Shown here: positions 1 to 7,870 of the stretch, one piece after another
Layout of the letters: every line of letters starts with the position of its first letter
Position numbering within the stretch: position 1 is the stretch's first letter
Source: Novosphingobium album (ex Liu et al. 2023)
GTDB taxonomy: Bacteria > Pseudomonadota > Alphaproteobacteria > Sphingomonadales > Sphingomonadaceae
Direction: 5' to 3'
NCBI RefSeq assembly: GCF_029076845.1
Contig: NZ_JARESE010000012.1
Coordinates: 43,788-107,787, forward strand
Length of the DNA: 64,000 bases
Notes under the pieces: model-generated
The model's input: only the letters and a program-made list of their open reading frames with translations
What the model was told of the DNA's origin: nothing
Databases searched by the model: none
Program-made: the position numbers and the translations under genes

Positions 1-430
1 GCGTGCGCTGGCCCCGGCTGTCCTGCGCCGAATCGACGTTGCCCAGCACTTCCATGCCGTTGAGCTGCACGCGGGCGAAATCCGAACCGAGGCCCCGCAG
101 CGATATGCGCCGGCCTTCACCACCTTCTCGGGTGATCTGCACGCCGGGCAGGCGCTGCAGCGATTCGGCCAGGTTCAGTTCCGGGAACTTCGCCATGTCC
201 TCGGCGACGATCACGTCCTTCTGGATGACCGAGTCTTTCTTGATGTTGCGCGCATCGCCCAGCGACTTCGCATAGCTGCCGATGACGATGATCTCTTCGG
301 CCGGATTGCCGGACGCCTCCTGCGCGAAAGCGGCGCGCGGCGTGGTGCCGGCGATCACCGCCGCAACGGTGGCCAGCAGAAAGCTCTTGAAGCTCGGGCG
401 CATGGCCTGAGCGGGATATCGGTTGGTCAT
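1..430 (-). CDS. TonB-dependent receptor, N-terminal part (cut by window edge)
   Basis: This is the first 143 codons of an outer-membrane TonB-dependent receptor; the gene continues past base 1. Read on the minus strand it starts at the ATG at 430, with GGGGG about 6 nt upstream, and begins MTNRYPAQAMRPSFKSF. A signal peptide ends near AFAQ (about residue 37). Next come a TonB-box-like EEIIVIGSY and a plug domain with NLAESLQRLPGVQITRE and ISLRGLGSDF, followed by RVQLNGMEV. This arrangement matches the TIGR01782 receptors common in Caulobacterales and sphingomonads. A perfect 20-bp palindrome ends 15 nt upstream of the start and resembles operators in front of the neighbouring phospholipase and phosphonate genes, so the ligand may be a lipid head group or phosphonate (inference). 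An ATG at 403 is an alternative start. Confidence 0.88.
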   Translation of the reverse strand, partial: MTNRYPAQAMRPSFKSFLLATVAAVIAGTTPRAAFAQEASGNPAEEIIVIGSYAKSLGDARNIKKDSVIQKDVIVAEDMAKFPELNLAESLQRLPGVQITREGGEGRRISLRGLGSDFARVQLNGMEVLGNVDSAQDSRGQRT

Positions 431-444
431 TGGGTGCCCCCGCA

Positions 445-464
445 CAATTGGTATGGACCAATTG
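445..464. promoter_or_regulatory. PhnF-type operator A (receptor promoter)
   Basis: CAATTGGTATGGACCAATTG is a perfect inverted repeat with 8-bp arms and a 4-bp centre, containing TGGT-N4-ACCA. It lies 15 nt upstream of the TonB receptor ATG, where a bound repressor would block transcription. It is the longest perfect dyad of four related sites in this cluster. Binding by the GntR/UTRA protein encoded at 7038-7841 is inferred. Confidence 0.7.
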
Positions 465-788
465 CTTTAAGCAGCCTGTGGCGACATCTCCGTGACAATC
501 GGAGCCGAAACAGAATCCCGGCCGGATTTTCGCGCTGGCGGCCGCAAAGAGCGTCCACTCCATCCACTGCCGCCAAATCACGACGCGAAATCGCGCCATC
601 CACGCCGGCCGGCAAGGCGCAATCGGCCAAGCAGGCCGCCGCCATCTTTCCTTTCCGCCTCCCGCCCGTCACCGGAACGCCATATCCATGGTCTATACCA
701 CAGTGGCACGACAGAGGGATGACTGGCGGCGCTGCGCGCGCGGCGCATCCCCCGGCCGGGCGCATCATTTGCGATCAGGAAGACGGCC
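465..788. other. Divergent intergenic region between TonB receptor and phospholipase genes
   Basis: About 325 nt between two divergent genes, with no convincing coding sequence on either strand. It contains operator B (689-700) near the phospholipase end; operator A lies just left of it. I see no clear sigma70 or PhoB box and no riboswitch-like fold. Confidence 0.6.
689..700. promoter_or_regulatory. PhnF-type operator B (phospholipase promoter)
   Basis: TGGTCTATACCA is a perfect 12-bp dyad; read on the minus strand it is TGGTATAGACCA, the sequence I recall as the binding site of PhnF-type UTRA regulators. It lies 89 nt upstream of the phospholipase C start at 789 and includes a -10-like TATACC. 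Confidence 0.75.
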
Positions 789-2900
789 ATGGTGACAATG
801 CAGGATCGCCGCAGTTTCATCCGCACCATGATGGCGACGGCGGGCGCCGCGGCGGCGCTCACCCCGGCCATCGCCCGCGCGCTGGAGATCCCCGCCGATC
901 GCCGGACGGGCACCTTGCACGATGTCGCCCATGTCGTCATCCTCACGCAGGAGAACCGCTCGTTCGATCACTATTTCGGCACGATGCGCGGCGTCAGGGG
1001 CTATGGCGATCGCTTCGCGATTCCCGCGCCGCCGCTGCCCGCCGCGCCGGATCGCACGGTCCTGCTGCAGCCCAATGAGCATCCCGGCGCCGCGCCCGCG
1101 CTGATCGCGCCCTTCCGGCTCGATACCTCGGTGGATTTCCGCCTCTATCGCCCGCTCGGCACGCCGCACGGCTTCGTCGACAGCCAGGCGGCGTGGGACA
1201 ACGGCCGGATGGGCGCCTGGCCGCATTCCAAGCACAACCACGCGATGGCGCATTTCACGCGCGAGGATCTGCCGTTCCAGTATGCCCTTGCCGAAGCCTT
1301 CACCCTTTGCGACGCCTATCACTGCGCCTTGCACCTGTGCACCAATCCCAACCGGCTCTACATCTGGACCGGAACGCACGATCCGCTGGCCCGGGGCAAC
1401 GGCCCTGCGATCGATAACGGCTATGACACGCTGGATGCCGACCCGCGCGGCCACGGCGGCTATCGCTGGACGACTTATCCCGAACGGCTGATGGCCGCCG
1501 GCATCGGCTTCCAGATCTATCAGGACATGGCCGACAATTTCAGCGACAACCCGGTGGTCGGCTTCCAGCGCTATCGCAAGGCGCATAGCGCCTCGGCGGC
1601 GGCCGAGGCCCTGCTCGCGCGGCGCACGATCACCACCCGCTCGCTTGACGACTTGCGGCAGGACGTGATGGCAAGGCGGCTGCCGGAGGTATCGTGGATC
1701 GTCGCGCCCACGGCGGCGTCGGAGCATCCGAGCGTTTCCACACCGCTCCAGGGGGCGGACTACGCGGCGCGCGTGCTCGATGCGCTGACCGCCAATCCCG
1801 AAGTCTGGGCGCGCACGGTGCTGCTGATCAATTTCGACGAGAACGACGGCCTGTTCGACCATGTGCCGCCGCCCGCCCCTCCCGCCCGCATATCGGGGCG
1901 CGCGCTGGGCGCCACCAGCATCCCGGCCGATGACGAGTATCACATCCATTCGCAGGCGGCCGAAGACGCTGCCTATCTGGACCGGCCCTATGGCCTTGGT
2001 CCCCGCGTGCCGCTTTACGTCGTCTCGCCGTGGAGCAAGGGCGGGCATGTCGCGTCCGAGGTCTTCGACCACACCAGCATCCTGCGCTTCCTCGAAGCGC
2101 GCTTCGGCGTGCATGAGCCGAACATCAGCGCCTGGCGGCGCGCGGTGTGCGGCGACCTGACCTCGTGCTTCGATTTCAGCGCGGCCGATACGGTCGATTT
2201 CATGGCGGCGCTGCCCGCCACCGCCGCCCTGTCGGAGCGCGCGGCCCGGCTGGAGGAAATCAGGCCGCCGCTGCCCGATCAGGCCCGCGCCCCGGTGCAG
2301 GAAACCGGCCTGCGGCGCCGGCGGGCGACGCCCTATGATCTCGACGCCCGGCTGCGCGGCGAAGGCGCCGGCCGCGCCTTGCTGTTCGCCAACCATTCGG
2401 CCGGGCGCGCGGCGGTGTTCCATGTCTATGACGTGACCCGGCTGGACGCCGCACCCGCCCGCTATACCGTGGGCGCGGGCAAGCAACTGGCGCATCCGCT
2501 GCCGGTGGCCGGAAAGGACATGGACATCTTCGTGCTCGGCCCCAACGGCTTCCATCGGCGCCTGACCGGCAGGGGCGATATCTTTTCGGCCAACATCAAG
2601 GGCCGCGCGGGCACGCGCGCCGCGCTGCGCGTCGAAAACCTCACCGCGACACCGCAGTCCATCGCCATGACCGACCGGGCCTATGGCGCCGCGCCCGAAG
2701 TGATCCGGCTGGCGAGCCGGGAAACGCGCAGCATCGCGATCGACCTCAAGGACAGCCATGGCTGGTATGATCGCCAGTTCGCGGCGGAAGGCCAGACCTG
2801 GCGCATCGCCGGCCATGTCGAGAATGGCAAGGCATCCTATTCGGACCCCGCAGCCGGCGGACCGGGGCCGCTGCGGCTGGCTTCGCCCACGCTGGAATAG
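789..2900 (+). CDS. Phosphocholine-type phospholipase C, Tat-exported (copy 1)
   Basis: A 703-aa exported phosphoesterase of the phosphocholine-specific phospholipase C family (TIGR03396; alkaline-phosphatase/AcpA-like fold). It hydrolyses the glycerol-phosphate bond of phospholipids and releases the phosphorylated head group. The N-terminus carries a twin-arginine signal (DRRSFIR, residues 6-12) and a hydrophobic stretch ending near AIARA. The family metal/active-site segment ENRSFDHYFG starts at residue 55, and NFDENDGLFDHVPPP lies near residue 347. Two C-terminal beta-rich repeats typical of the family follow residue 500. The start may be 789 or the ATG at 798. The gene is preceded by operator B, which ties it to the phosphonate genes downstream. 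Because the family cleaves on the lipid side of phosphorus, it could also release phosphonates from phosphonolipids (inference). Confidence 0.9.
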   Translation: MVTMQDRRSFIRTMMATAGAAAALTPAIARALEIPADRRTGTLHDVAHVVILTQENRSFDHYFGTMRGVRGYGDRFAIPAPPLPAAPDRTVLLQPNEHPGAAPALIAPFRLDTSVDFRLYRPLGTPHGFVDSQAAWDNGRMGAWPHSKHNHAMAHFTREDLPFQYALAEAFTLCDAYHCALHLCTNPNRLYIWTGTHDPLARGNGPAIDNGYDTLDADPRGHGGYRWTTYPERLMAAGIGFQIYQDMADNFSDNPVVGFQRYRKAHSASAAAEALLARRTITTRSLDDLRQDVMARRLPEVSWIVAPTAASEHPSVSTPLQGADYAARVLDALTANPEVWARTVLLINFDENDGLFDHVPPPAPPARISGRALGATSIPADDEYHIHSQAAEDAAYLDRPYGLGPRVPLYVVSPWSKGGHVASEVFDHTSILRFLEARFGVHEPNISAWRRAVCGDLTSCFDFSAADTVDFMAALPATAALSERAARLEEIRPPLPDQARAPVQETGLRRRRATPYDLDARLRGEGAGRALLFANHSAGRAAVFHVYDVTRLDAAPARYTVGAGKQLAHPLPVAGKDMDIFVLGPNGFHRRLTGRGDIFSANIKGRAGTRAALRVENLTATPQSIAMTDRAYGAAPEVIRLASRETRSIAIDLKDSHGWYDRQFAAEGQTWRIAGHVENGKASYSDPAAGGPGPLRLASPTLE

Positions 2901-3012
2901 GTTCTGGCAAGCTTGCCGTCAGGGTACGCTCAGGTACCGTCACTGGTTACGACGGCAGTATCGCGCCTCATCATAGCTGTCTGGCGCGACGTTTGCTCAT
3001 CCCATGTTAGGT

Positions 3013-3414
3013 TCATCGCGGGAATAACTCGACATGGGTTTCGGCGGTGCGGCCAAAATAAACCACGCGGCGGCCCAGGAAGGAAACGAGATAGCCAGCG
3101 CAGCCCGCTACCTTCACCTTCTCGCAGAAGGCCGCATAGCTGTAGTCGGCCTCGTTGGCCTGCGCCCAGCGGACATGCGATTCCACTCGGGCGATGTCGA
3201 ACACTGCAGCGACCGTGCTGGCAGAACGCGGCATAGCGAGTTCGACATTGCCGCCGTCCGGCAGATAAAAAGTCTGGCTATTGCGCCGATAATCGACCGT
3301 ATAGCCTTCGAAGCCCGCGCCGACGAGTTGACCGATAATTTCGGGGAAGCTCAGGCTTCCGTCATGGGCGGCATCGAGGCAGGCCTTGGCAATGGCAATC
3401 CGTTCCGCATCCAT
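3013..3414 (-). CDS. DUF1398 family protein
   Basis: A 133-aa soluble protein resembling the DUF1398 family (E. coli YbcV-like), whose function is unknown. Conserved-looking stretches are FPEIIGQLVGAGFEGYTVDY near residues 23-42 and AGCAGYLVSFLGRRVVYFGR toward the C-terminus. It lies 38 nt downstream of the MarR-family gene on the same strand, so the two probably form a bicistronic unit controlled by the MarR operator. Base composition is less GC-rich than the flanking phospholipase genes, suggesting the pair was inserted between them. Confidence 0.75.
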   Translation of the reverse strand: MDAERIAIAKACLDAAHDGSLSFPEIIGQLVGAGFEGYTVDYRRNSQTFYLPDGGNVELAMPRSASTVAAVFDIARVESHVRWAQANEADYSYAAFCEKVKVAGCAGYLVSFLGRRVVYFGRTAETHVELFPR

Positions 3415-3452
3415 GCGCAGTTTCCTTTAACAGTGATATGGGGGGACAGAGG

Positions 3453-3905
3453 TCAGTCGACCGGCACGATCGACAGCCCGTTCTTGTGGATCAGAGTGTG
3501 CAGCAAGCCTCGCAGGCGTTCGTGCTCGTCACCGCTCAGGAAGGCGAAAAAAGCTGCGTCGTTCTCGTCGGCAAGCCCGGCAAGGATCGGCACCTTGTTC
3601 GCGCCCGCCACCGAAAGCGACAGGCTGTGACCGCGTTTGTCCTCGGGATTGCCGGTGCGTTCGATCAGGCCCTTCTCCAGCAGCCGGTCGGCCAGCTTGC
3701 TGATCGCTCCTTTGGTCATGCCCATCTTTCGGGCCAGAGCCGAAGGGGCGATGGCGCCGGTGCCATAGAGGCAGCGCAGCATCGCCCATTCCGCCACGGT
3801 CACGCCCTTGTCCCTCACTTTACGCGCGAACTCTTGCGACACGGCGTTCGAAACCATGCGGAGCAGATAGCCGGTATGACTGGTGAGGTCGGAGACGGCA
3901 GGCAT
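3453..3905 (-). CDS. MarR family transcriptional regulator
   Basis: A 150-aa winged-helix regulator. The HTH runs through VAEWAMLRCLYGTGAIAPSA and LARKMGMTKGAISKLADRLL (about residues 37-80), followed by a wing containing RTGNPEDKRGHSLSLS. Flanking helices would form the dimer interface. The ATG at 3905 has a CGGAG ribosome-binding site about 6 nt upstream. A perfect 14-bp inverted repeat at 3920-3959 overlaps its promoter, so autoregulation is likely. The downstream DUF1398 gene is the only obvious co-regulated partner. The inducer cannot be inferred. Confidence 0.9.
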   Translation of the reverse strand: MPAVSDLTSHTGYLLRMVSNAVSQEFARKVRDKGVTVAEWAMLRCLYGTGAIAPSALARKMGMTKGAISKLADRLLEKGLIERTGNPEDKRGHSLSLSVAGANKVPILAGLADENDAAFFAFLSGDEHERLRGLLHTLIHKNGLSIVPVD

Positions 3906-3919
3906 ATAAACTCCGATTC

Positions 3920-3959
3920 GTTGACTAGGAAACTATAACAAGTTTGTTTCCTAGTCAAC
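3920..3959. promoter_or_regulatory. Inverted-repeat operator of the MarR gene
   Basis: GTTGACTAGGAAAC (3920-3933) and GTTTCCTAGTCAAC (3946-3959) form a perfect 14-bp inverted repeat around a 12-nt AT-rich centre. On the minus strand it contains TTGACT and, 15 nt later, TATAGT, so it overlaps a plausible promoter for the MarR gene starting at 3905. The long perfect arms fit one or two MarR dimers. Confidence 0.75.
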
Positions 3960-4072
3960 CTCGTCTCTCTTCCGCTCCGCACCTTGCCTGATTTGGTCCG
4001 GACATGACGGGACGCAGAGCGTGAAGGATGGCCCTGCGGCAATGTGGGGAGGTGGGCTGGTGCCGCAATGAC

Positions 4073-4090
4073 ATGCGCTCTTCCGCGCAT
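4073..4090. terminator. ATGCGC hairpin, terminator-like (copy 1)
   Basis: ATGCGC-TCTTCC-GCGCAT is a 6-bp hairpin 15 nt beyond the stop codon of the minus-strand phospholipase gene. Related hairpins follow genes at 33265-33289 and 60317-60336, so it belongs to a dispersed terminator-like family. Confidence 0.5.
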
Positions 4091-4104
4091 TCCCAAACGG
4101 ACTT

Positions 4105-6222
4105 TTAGACGCGCATGACCCCTATCGCCGGGTCGGTGCGGCCGGGCCGGCCGTTCTCCACCTTGCCGGCATAGTGCCACAACGCCCCCTCGTCCGATCC
4201 CGGCGTGACCGACAGGTCATACCAGTTGTCGCTCTTCGCCAGCCGCCACAAGTCGGCCACGGTCTCGCCGGGCGCAACGATCACTTCGCGGTTGCGCCCG
4301 GCCGGCGCGGGATAGGCATCGCCAAGCGCGATATGGAAGGTGAGCGGTGCCGCGCCGCGATTTTCGAGCCGCAGTTCGGCCGCGTCCAGCTCCGGGCGAT
4401 CGACCAGGCTGACCCGATGGTGGGGCTCCTTGGCCAAGCTGCCCGCGAAGCGCCGCCAGAAGCCGTTGGGGCCATGCAGCGTCAGGTCGAAGCTATCGCC
4501 CTCCGCTTCCCAGATATCGTCGATGCGCCCGCCGGCACCGATCGTGTAGTGGCGCGGCTCCATAAAGTCGCGATTGTCATGGACGGTCAGCACCGCGCCC
4601 GTCGCGCCCTGGTTGGCCATGGCCAGGACCAGGCGCCCATCGGCGTCCCGGTGGCTGTCGGCCGCGATGCGATAGGGCAGCGGCCGGTGCGCGCGCTGGC
4701 CGGGCATCTGCGCGGTCGGCGCTTGCCGCGCCGGGATCGCGTTGGCGGTGCCGGCCGCCGAGCGCGCGACACGCTCGCGAAAATCGTCGGTGTCGGGCAG
4801 CGACCGCGCGGGCGGCGATCGCCCGCCGGAAAAATCGAACGCCGATGTGAGATCACCGCAGACCGCACGGCGCCACGCGCTGATGTTCGGCTCGCGCACG
4901 CCGAAGCGCTTCTCCATGAACCGCAGGACCGAGGTATGGTCGAACAGTTCCGAGCAGACATGGCCGCCCCGGCTCCACGGCGAGACGATCACCGTGGGGG
5001 TGCGGATGCCCAGGCCGATCGGGTGCCGTTCGTCCCCCGCCTGGCCCGAGCCGCGATAGTCCTTGGCTTCACCGTCGAGCGGCACCGTGCTCTTGCCGCG
5101 ATACGTGCCGACCGGCGGCACGGGTGGCGGCACATGATCGTAGAAGCCGCCCGCCTCGTCATAGTTGAGGATGAAGACGGTCCTGGCGAAGACATCGGGA
5201 TTGTCGATCAGCGCCTCGACCAGCCGGGCGGTCACATGCTCGCCCCTGGAAGGCTCAGCCTTGGGATGCTCGGACAATTCGGCGGCGGTCACGATCCAGC
5301 TGATCTGCGGCAGGTTCCCGCTCTCGATATCGCGGCGGAACGCGGCGACAAGCTGCTCGCCGTCCGATCGCGTCCGGTCCTGGCCCCCGGCCTGTTCGCT
5401 GACCCACGACCGGCCCCGGCGATAGAGCTCGCTGTCCTTCGCGCAGGGCCGGAACGGCGCGAAGACCGAGAGCAGGTTGTCGCCGAAATTGTCGTATTCC
5501 TGATAAACCTTCCAGTCGATGCCGGCCGCCTGCAGCCGCTCGGCATAAGTGGTCCAGCCATAGGCCGCGGGATCGAGCGGCCTGTCCGTCGCCATGTCGG
5601 CGCTCGGCGTCTCGTCCTCGCCGTAATTGTGCATCTGCGGGTCGCCGCCGACCGTGCCGCCGCCGTTGCAGCCGGTGAACAGGTGCAGCCGGTTGGGGTA
5701 GGTCTGGGTCATCGTCGAGCAGTGATAGGCATCGCAGACGGTGAAGGCGTTGGCGAGCGCGTAGTAGAACGGCAAGTCACCGGGGCCGTAGTGGAGCATC
5801 CGGTTGTGCAGCTCTGCGGTATGGCCCCAGCGGTCATAGCGGCCGCGATGGAAGATGTGCATGTTCTCGACATGCGATTGATCGGCGCCATCGACCAGGA
5901 ACGAGCGCGTCGTCCTGGAATCGCCGTGGAACGGCATGACATAGCCGTCGGGATGCTGCCCCGAAGGTTGCGACCACACGCTGCGCCCGCCCGGCAAGCG
6001 CAGCGGGCGCGGATCGCCGAAGCCGCGCACGCCGTTCAACATGCCGAAATAATGATCGAACGACCGATTTTCCTGCATGTGGACGACGATATGCTCGACA
6101 TCCCGGATCGATCCGGTCTTGCCGGCCGCCGGAATCGCGAGCGCGCGATCGATGATGCCGGACATCGCGATGGCCGGTCCCGCACTTGCCAGCCGCAGGA
6201 AATCGCGCCGGTTCCCATTCAT
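4105..6222 (-). CDS. Phosphocholine-type phospholipase C, Tat-exported (copy 2)
   Basis: A 705-aa paralogue of the phospholipase C at 789-2900. I chose the ATG at 6222 because GGGGAAG lies about 8 nt upstream and it places the twin-arginine signal (NRRDFLRLA) at residues 4-12; a GTG at 6243 would add seven residues. ENRSFDHYFG starts at residue 51, and NYDEAGGFYDHVPPP near residue 350 differs from copy 1 (DEND changed to DEAG). C-terminal beta-rich repeats are present. The gene diverges from the PhnZ-like HD gene, and operator C lies between them. Two paralogues under the same operator type suggest different head-group or lipid preferences (inference). Confidence 0.9.
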   Translation of the reverse strand: MNGNRRDFLRLASAGPAIAMSGIIDRALAIPAAGKTGSIRDVEHIVVHMQENRSFDHYFGMLNGVRGFGDPRPLRLPGGRSVWSQPSGQHPDGYVMPFHGDSRTTRSFLVDGADQSHVENMHIFHRGRYDRWGHTAELHNRMLHYGPGDLPFYYALANAFTVCDAYHCSTMTQTYPNRLHLFTGCNGGGTVGGDPQMHNYGEDETPSADMATDRPLDPAAYGWTTYAERLQAAGIDWKVYQEYDNFGDNLLSVFAPFRPCAKDSELYRRGRSWVSEQAGGQDRTRSDGEQLVAAFRRDIESGNLPQISWIVTAAELSEHPKAEPSRGEHVTARLVEALIDNPDVFARTVFILNYDEAGGFYDHVPPPVPPVGTYRGKSTVPLDGEAKDYRGSGQAGDERHPIGLGIRTPTVIVSPWSRGGHVCSELFDHTSVLRFMEKRFGVREPNISAWRRAVCGDLTSAFDFSGGRSPPARSLPDTDDFRERVARSAAGTANAIPARQAPTAQMPGQRAHRPLPYRIAADSHRDADGRLVLAMANQGATGAVLTVHDNRDFMEPRHYTIGAGGRIDDIWEAEGDSFDLTLHGPNGFWRRFAGSLAKEPHHRVSLVDRPELDAAELRLENRGAAPLTFHIALGDAYPAPAGRNREVIVAPGETVADLWRLAKSDNWYDLSVTPGSDEGALWHYAGKVENGRPGRTDPAIGVMRV

Positions 6223-6285
6223 GTCAGCGTCTTCCCCGCTCACCCCGTGAGCGCGACGTTTGGTTTCGCGCGCCAGTCATAAAAC

Positions 6286-6297
6286 TGGTATAGTCCA
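6286..6297. promoter_or_regulatory. PhnF-type operator C (divergent promoter)
   Basis: TGGTATAGTCCA differs by one base from TGGTATAGACCA. It lies between the divergent second phospholipase (start 6222) and the HD-oxygenase gene (start 6399), where one bound dimer could control both. It includes a -10-like TATAGT on the plus strand. Confidence 0.65.
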
Positions 6298-6398
6298 AAA
6301 TCGCCTACAGATTGATGACATCGCTGCAGGCGCAAAACGGGCGGGCCCGACCCGCCCTCTCCATCCCGGGGGCTATCCACGCGAGGCGCGACAAGCTG

Positions 6399-6947
6399 AT
6401 GAACATGACTGCTATCGATAGAATTTTCTCTATTTTCCATGAGTTCGGCCATGTTCACTACGGCGAGGAGATCACCCAGATGGAACATATCGTGCAGGCG
6501 GCGCATCTCGCCCGGCTGGACGCGGCCCCCGATGCGCTGATCGCCGCTGCCTTGCTGCACGATATCGGCCAATTCCTCGACGACGCGGGCAATGCCGCCG
6601 AGCAGAGGGGCATCGACGCGCGGCACGAAATTTCCGGCGCCGCTTATCTCGCGCCGCATTTCCCGCCAGCGGTGACCGAGCCGGTGCGATTGCACGTCGA
6701 AGCCAAGCGCTATCTCTGCTCGGCCGAGCCGGGCTATCGCGATGCGCTCAGCCGCGCGTCGGAACTGAGCCTCAGGCTTCAGGGCGGGCCGCACAACCCG
6801 CAGGAAATGCGGGATTTCCTCGCCGATCCCGCCGCGCCGGACGCGCTTCGCCTGCGCCGTTACGACGATCAGGGAAAGCGTCCGGGCTGGCAGGTTCCCG
6901 CGCTGGAAAGCTACCGCCCCTTGCTGGAAGGGCTGCTGCTGCGCTGA
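6399..6947 (+). CDS. PhnZ/TmpB-like HD-domain phosphonate oxygenase
   Basis: A 182-aa HD-domain protein of the TIGR03276 family found in phosphonate-degradation operons. Characterised members (PhnZ, TmpB) are mixed-valent diiron oxygenases that cleave the C-P bond of alpha-hydroxylated aminoethylphosphonates. PhnZ-like residues line up: Y21 and E24 (lid), H30, H54-D55 in LLHDIGQ, H76 in DARHE, H99 and K103 in LHVEAKRYL, and D156 in RYDDQGK. The LSLRLQGG segment is also typical. The start at 6399 keeps the family N-terminus; ATGs at 6405 and 6312 are alternatives. The usual partner hydroxylase (PhnY/TmpA) is not in view, so the exact substrate is open. Operator C lies about 100 nt upstream. 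Confidence 0.85.
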   Translation: MNMTAIDRIFSIFHEFGHVHYGEEITQMEHIVQAAHLARLDAAPDALIAAALLHDIGQFLDDAGNAAEQRGIDARHEISGAAYLAPHFPPAVTEPVRLHVEAKRYLCSAEPGYRDALSRASELSLRLQGGPHNPQEMRDFLADPAAPDALRLRRYDDQGKRPGWQVPALESYRPLLEGLLLR

Positions 6948-7037
6948 CCCGACGCCAGCGGGGCGCAAGGGCGCGCGATCCGGCGCGCCTCGTCTCCCTT
7001 TTTTCCGCATTGACCGTGCGGCGCGGGCGCTGCCAAG

Positions 7038-7841
7038 ATGCCGGCGCCCGGCCATCCCATCCCTCTTGCTGGTTTAGCGATGCGTCCCAAGACCGAACCC
7101 CTGTCGTGGATGCGCACGCCCGGAACCACCGCCGACGGGCCGCAGTATCTCGCCCTGCGGGACCAGATGGCGCTCAATATCGAGATGGGCAACTTGCCGC
7201 CGGGCGCCAAGCTGCCGTCCGAACGGCAATTGCAGACCGGCACCGGCACCGCGCGCGGCACCATCCGCGAGGCCTTGTTCCAGCTGGAGGCCGAGGGGCT
7301 GATCTACCGCCGCGACCGCAGCGGCTGGTATGTCTCGCCGCCCGCCGTCACCTATGACCCGACGCGCTGGGCCGGCTTCATGACTTATGTGACCGAGCAG
7401 GGACGCACGCCCAGCACGGAAACGCTGTCGAAGGAAAGCGCGCCGGCGCCCTCGGTCGTCGCGGATATCTTCCGGGTCGCGCCGGGCACGCCGCTGCACA
7501 CCATCCGGCGGCGGCGCATGATCGATGGCCGCCCGGTGCTGGTCGAGCGGATCATCGTCGATCCCGCGCTCGCGCCCGATCTCCTGTCCCATTCGCTCGA
7601 CGGCTCGCTGACGCATATCCTGACGACGCATTACGGCATCACCGTCGCGCGCAACCGCGTCGACATGCGCCCCTGCGCGCTGGTCAGGGAAGCGGCCGAT
7701 GCGCTGGGTGCCAAGTCGGGCACGCCGGGCCTGCTGGTCGTGCGCACCAGCTTCGATACGGCGGGGCGCGTGGTCGAATACGATCAGGAATACTGGCGGC
7801 ACGACGCCATCCGCGTGCACGTCGATCTCAACGTGCGCTAG
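7038..7841 (+). CDS. GntR/HutC (UTRA) regulator, PhnF-like
   Basis: A 267-aa regulator (253 aa if the ATG at 7080 is used; neither start has a strong ribosome-binding site). The winged helix contains PPGAKLPSERQLQ and ARGTIREALFQLEAEGLIYR, followed by the wing GWYVS. A UTRA effector domain covers the C-terminal half and ends EYDQEYWRHDAIRVHVDL. HutC-subfamily regulators bind GT-N-TA-N-AC-type dyads, and PhnF proteins regulate phosphonate genes. Four such dyads occur within 11 kb, each in front of a lipid- or phosphonate-related gene. It is probably the local repressor, relieved by a phosphonate or intermediate (inference). It is convergent with phnX. Confidence 0.85.
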   Translation: MPAPGHPIPLAGLAMRPKTEPLSWMRTPGTTADGPQYLALRDQMALNIEMGNLPPGAKLPSERQLQTGTGTARGTIREALFQLEAEGLIYRRDRSGWYVSPPAVTYDPTRWAGFMTYVTEQGRTPSTETLSKESAPAPSVVADIFRVAPGTPLHTIRRRRMIDGRPVLVERIIVDPALAPDLLSHSLDGSLTHILTTHYGITVARNRVDMRPCALVREAADALGAKSGTPGLLVVRTSFDTAGRVVEYDQEYWRHDAIRVHVDLNVR

Positions 7842-7870
7842 GCGCATCCGGCCCGAAGCGAGCGGCCGCG

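Noticed and set aside
765..2816. A 683-codon open frame on the minus strand opposite phospholipase C copy 1
   Set aside because: Composition is Arg/Gly/Ala-rich with no domain; it is the usual open antisense frame of a GC-rich gene.
4174..6282. A 702-codon open frame on the plus strand opposite phospholipase C copy 2
   Set aside because: Antisense shadow of a well-supported gene with no recognisable motifs.
7842..7870. Terminator between the convergent GntR and phnX genes
   Set aside because: The 29-nt gap has no hairpin with a T-tract that I can see.
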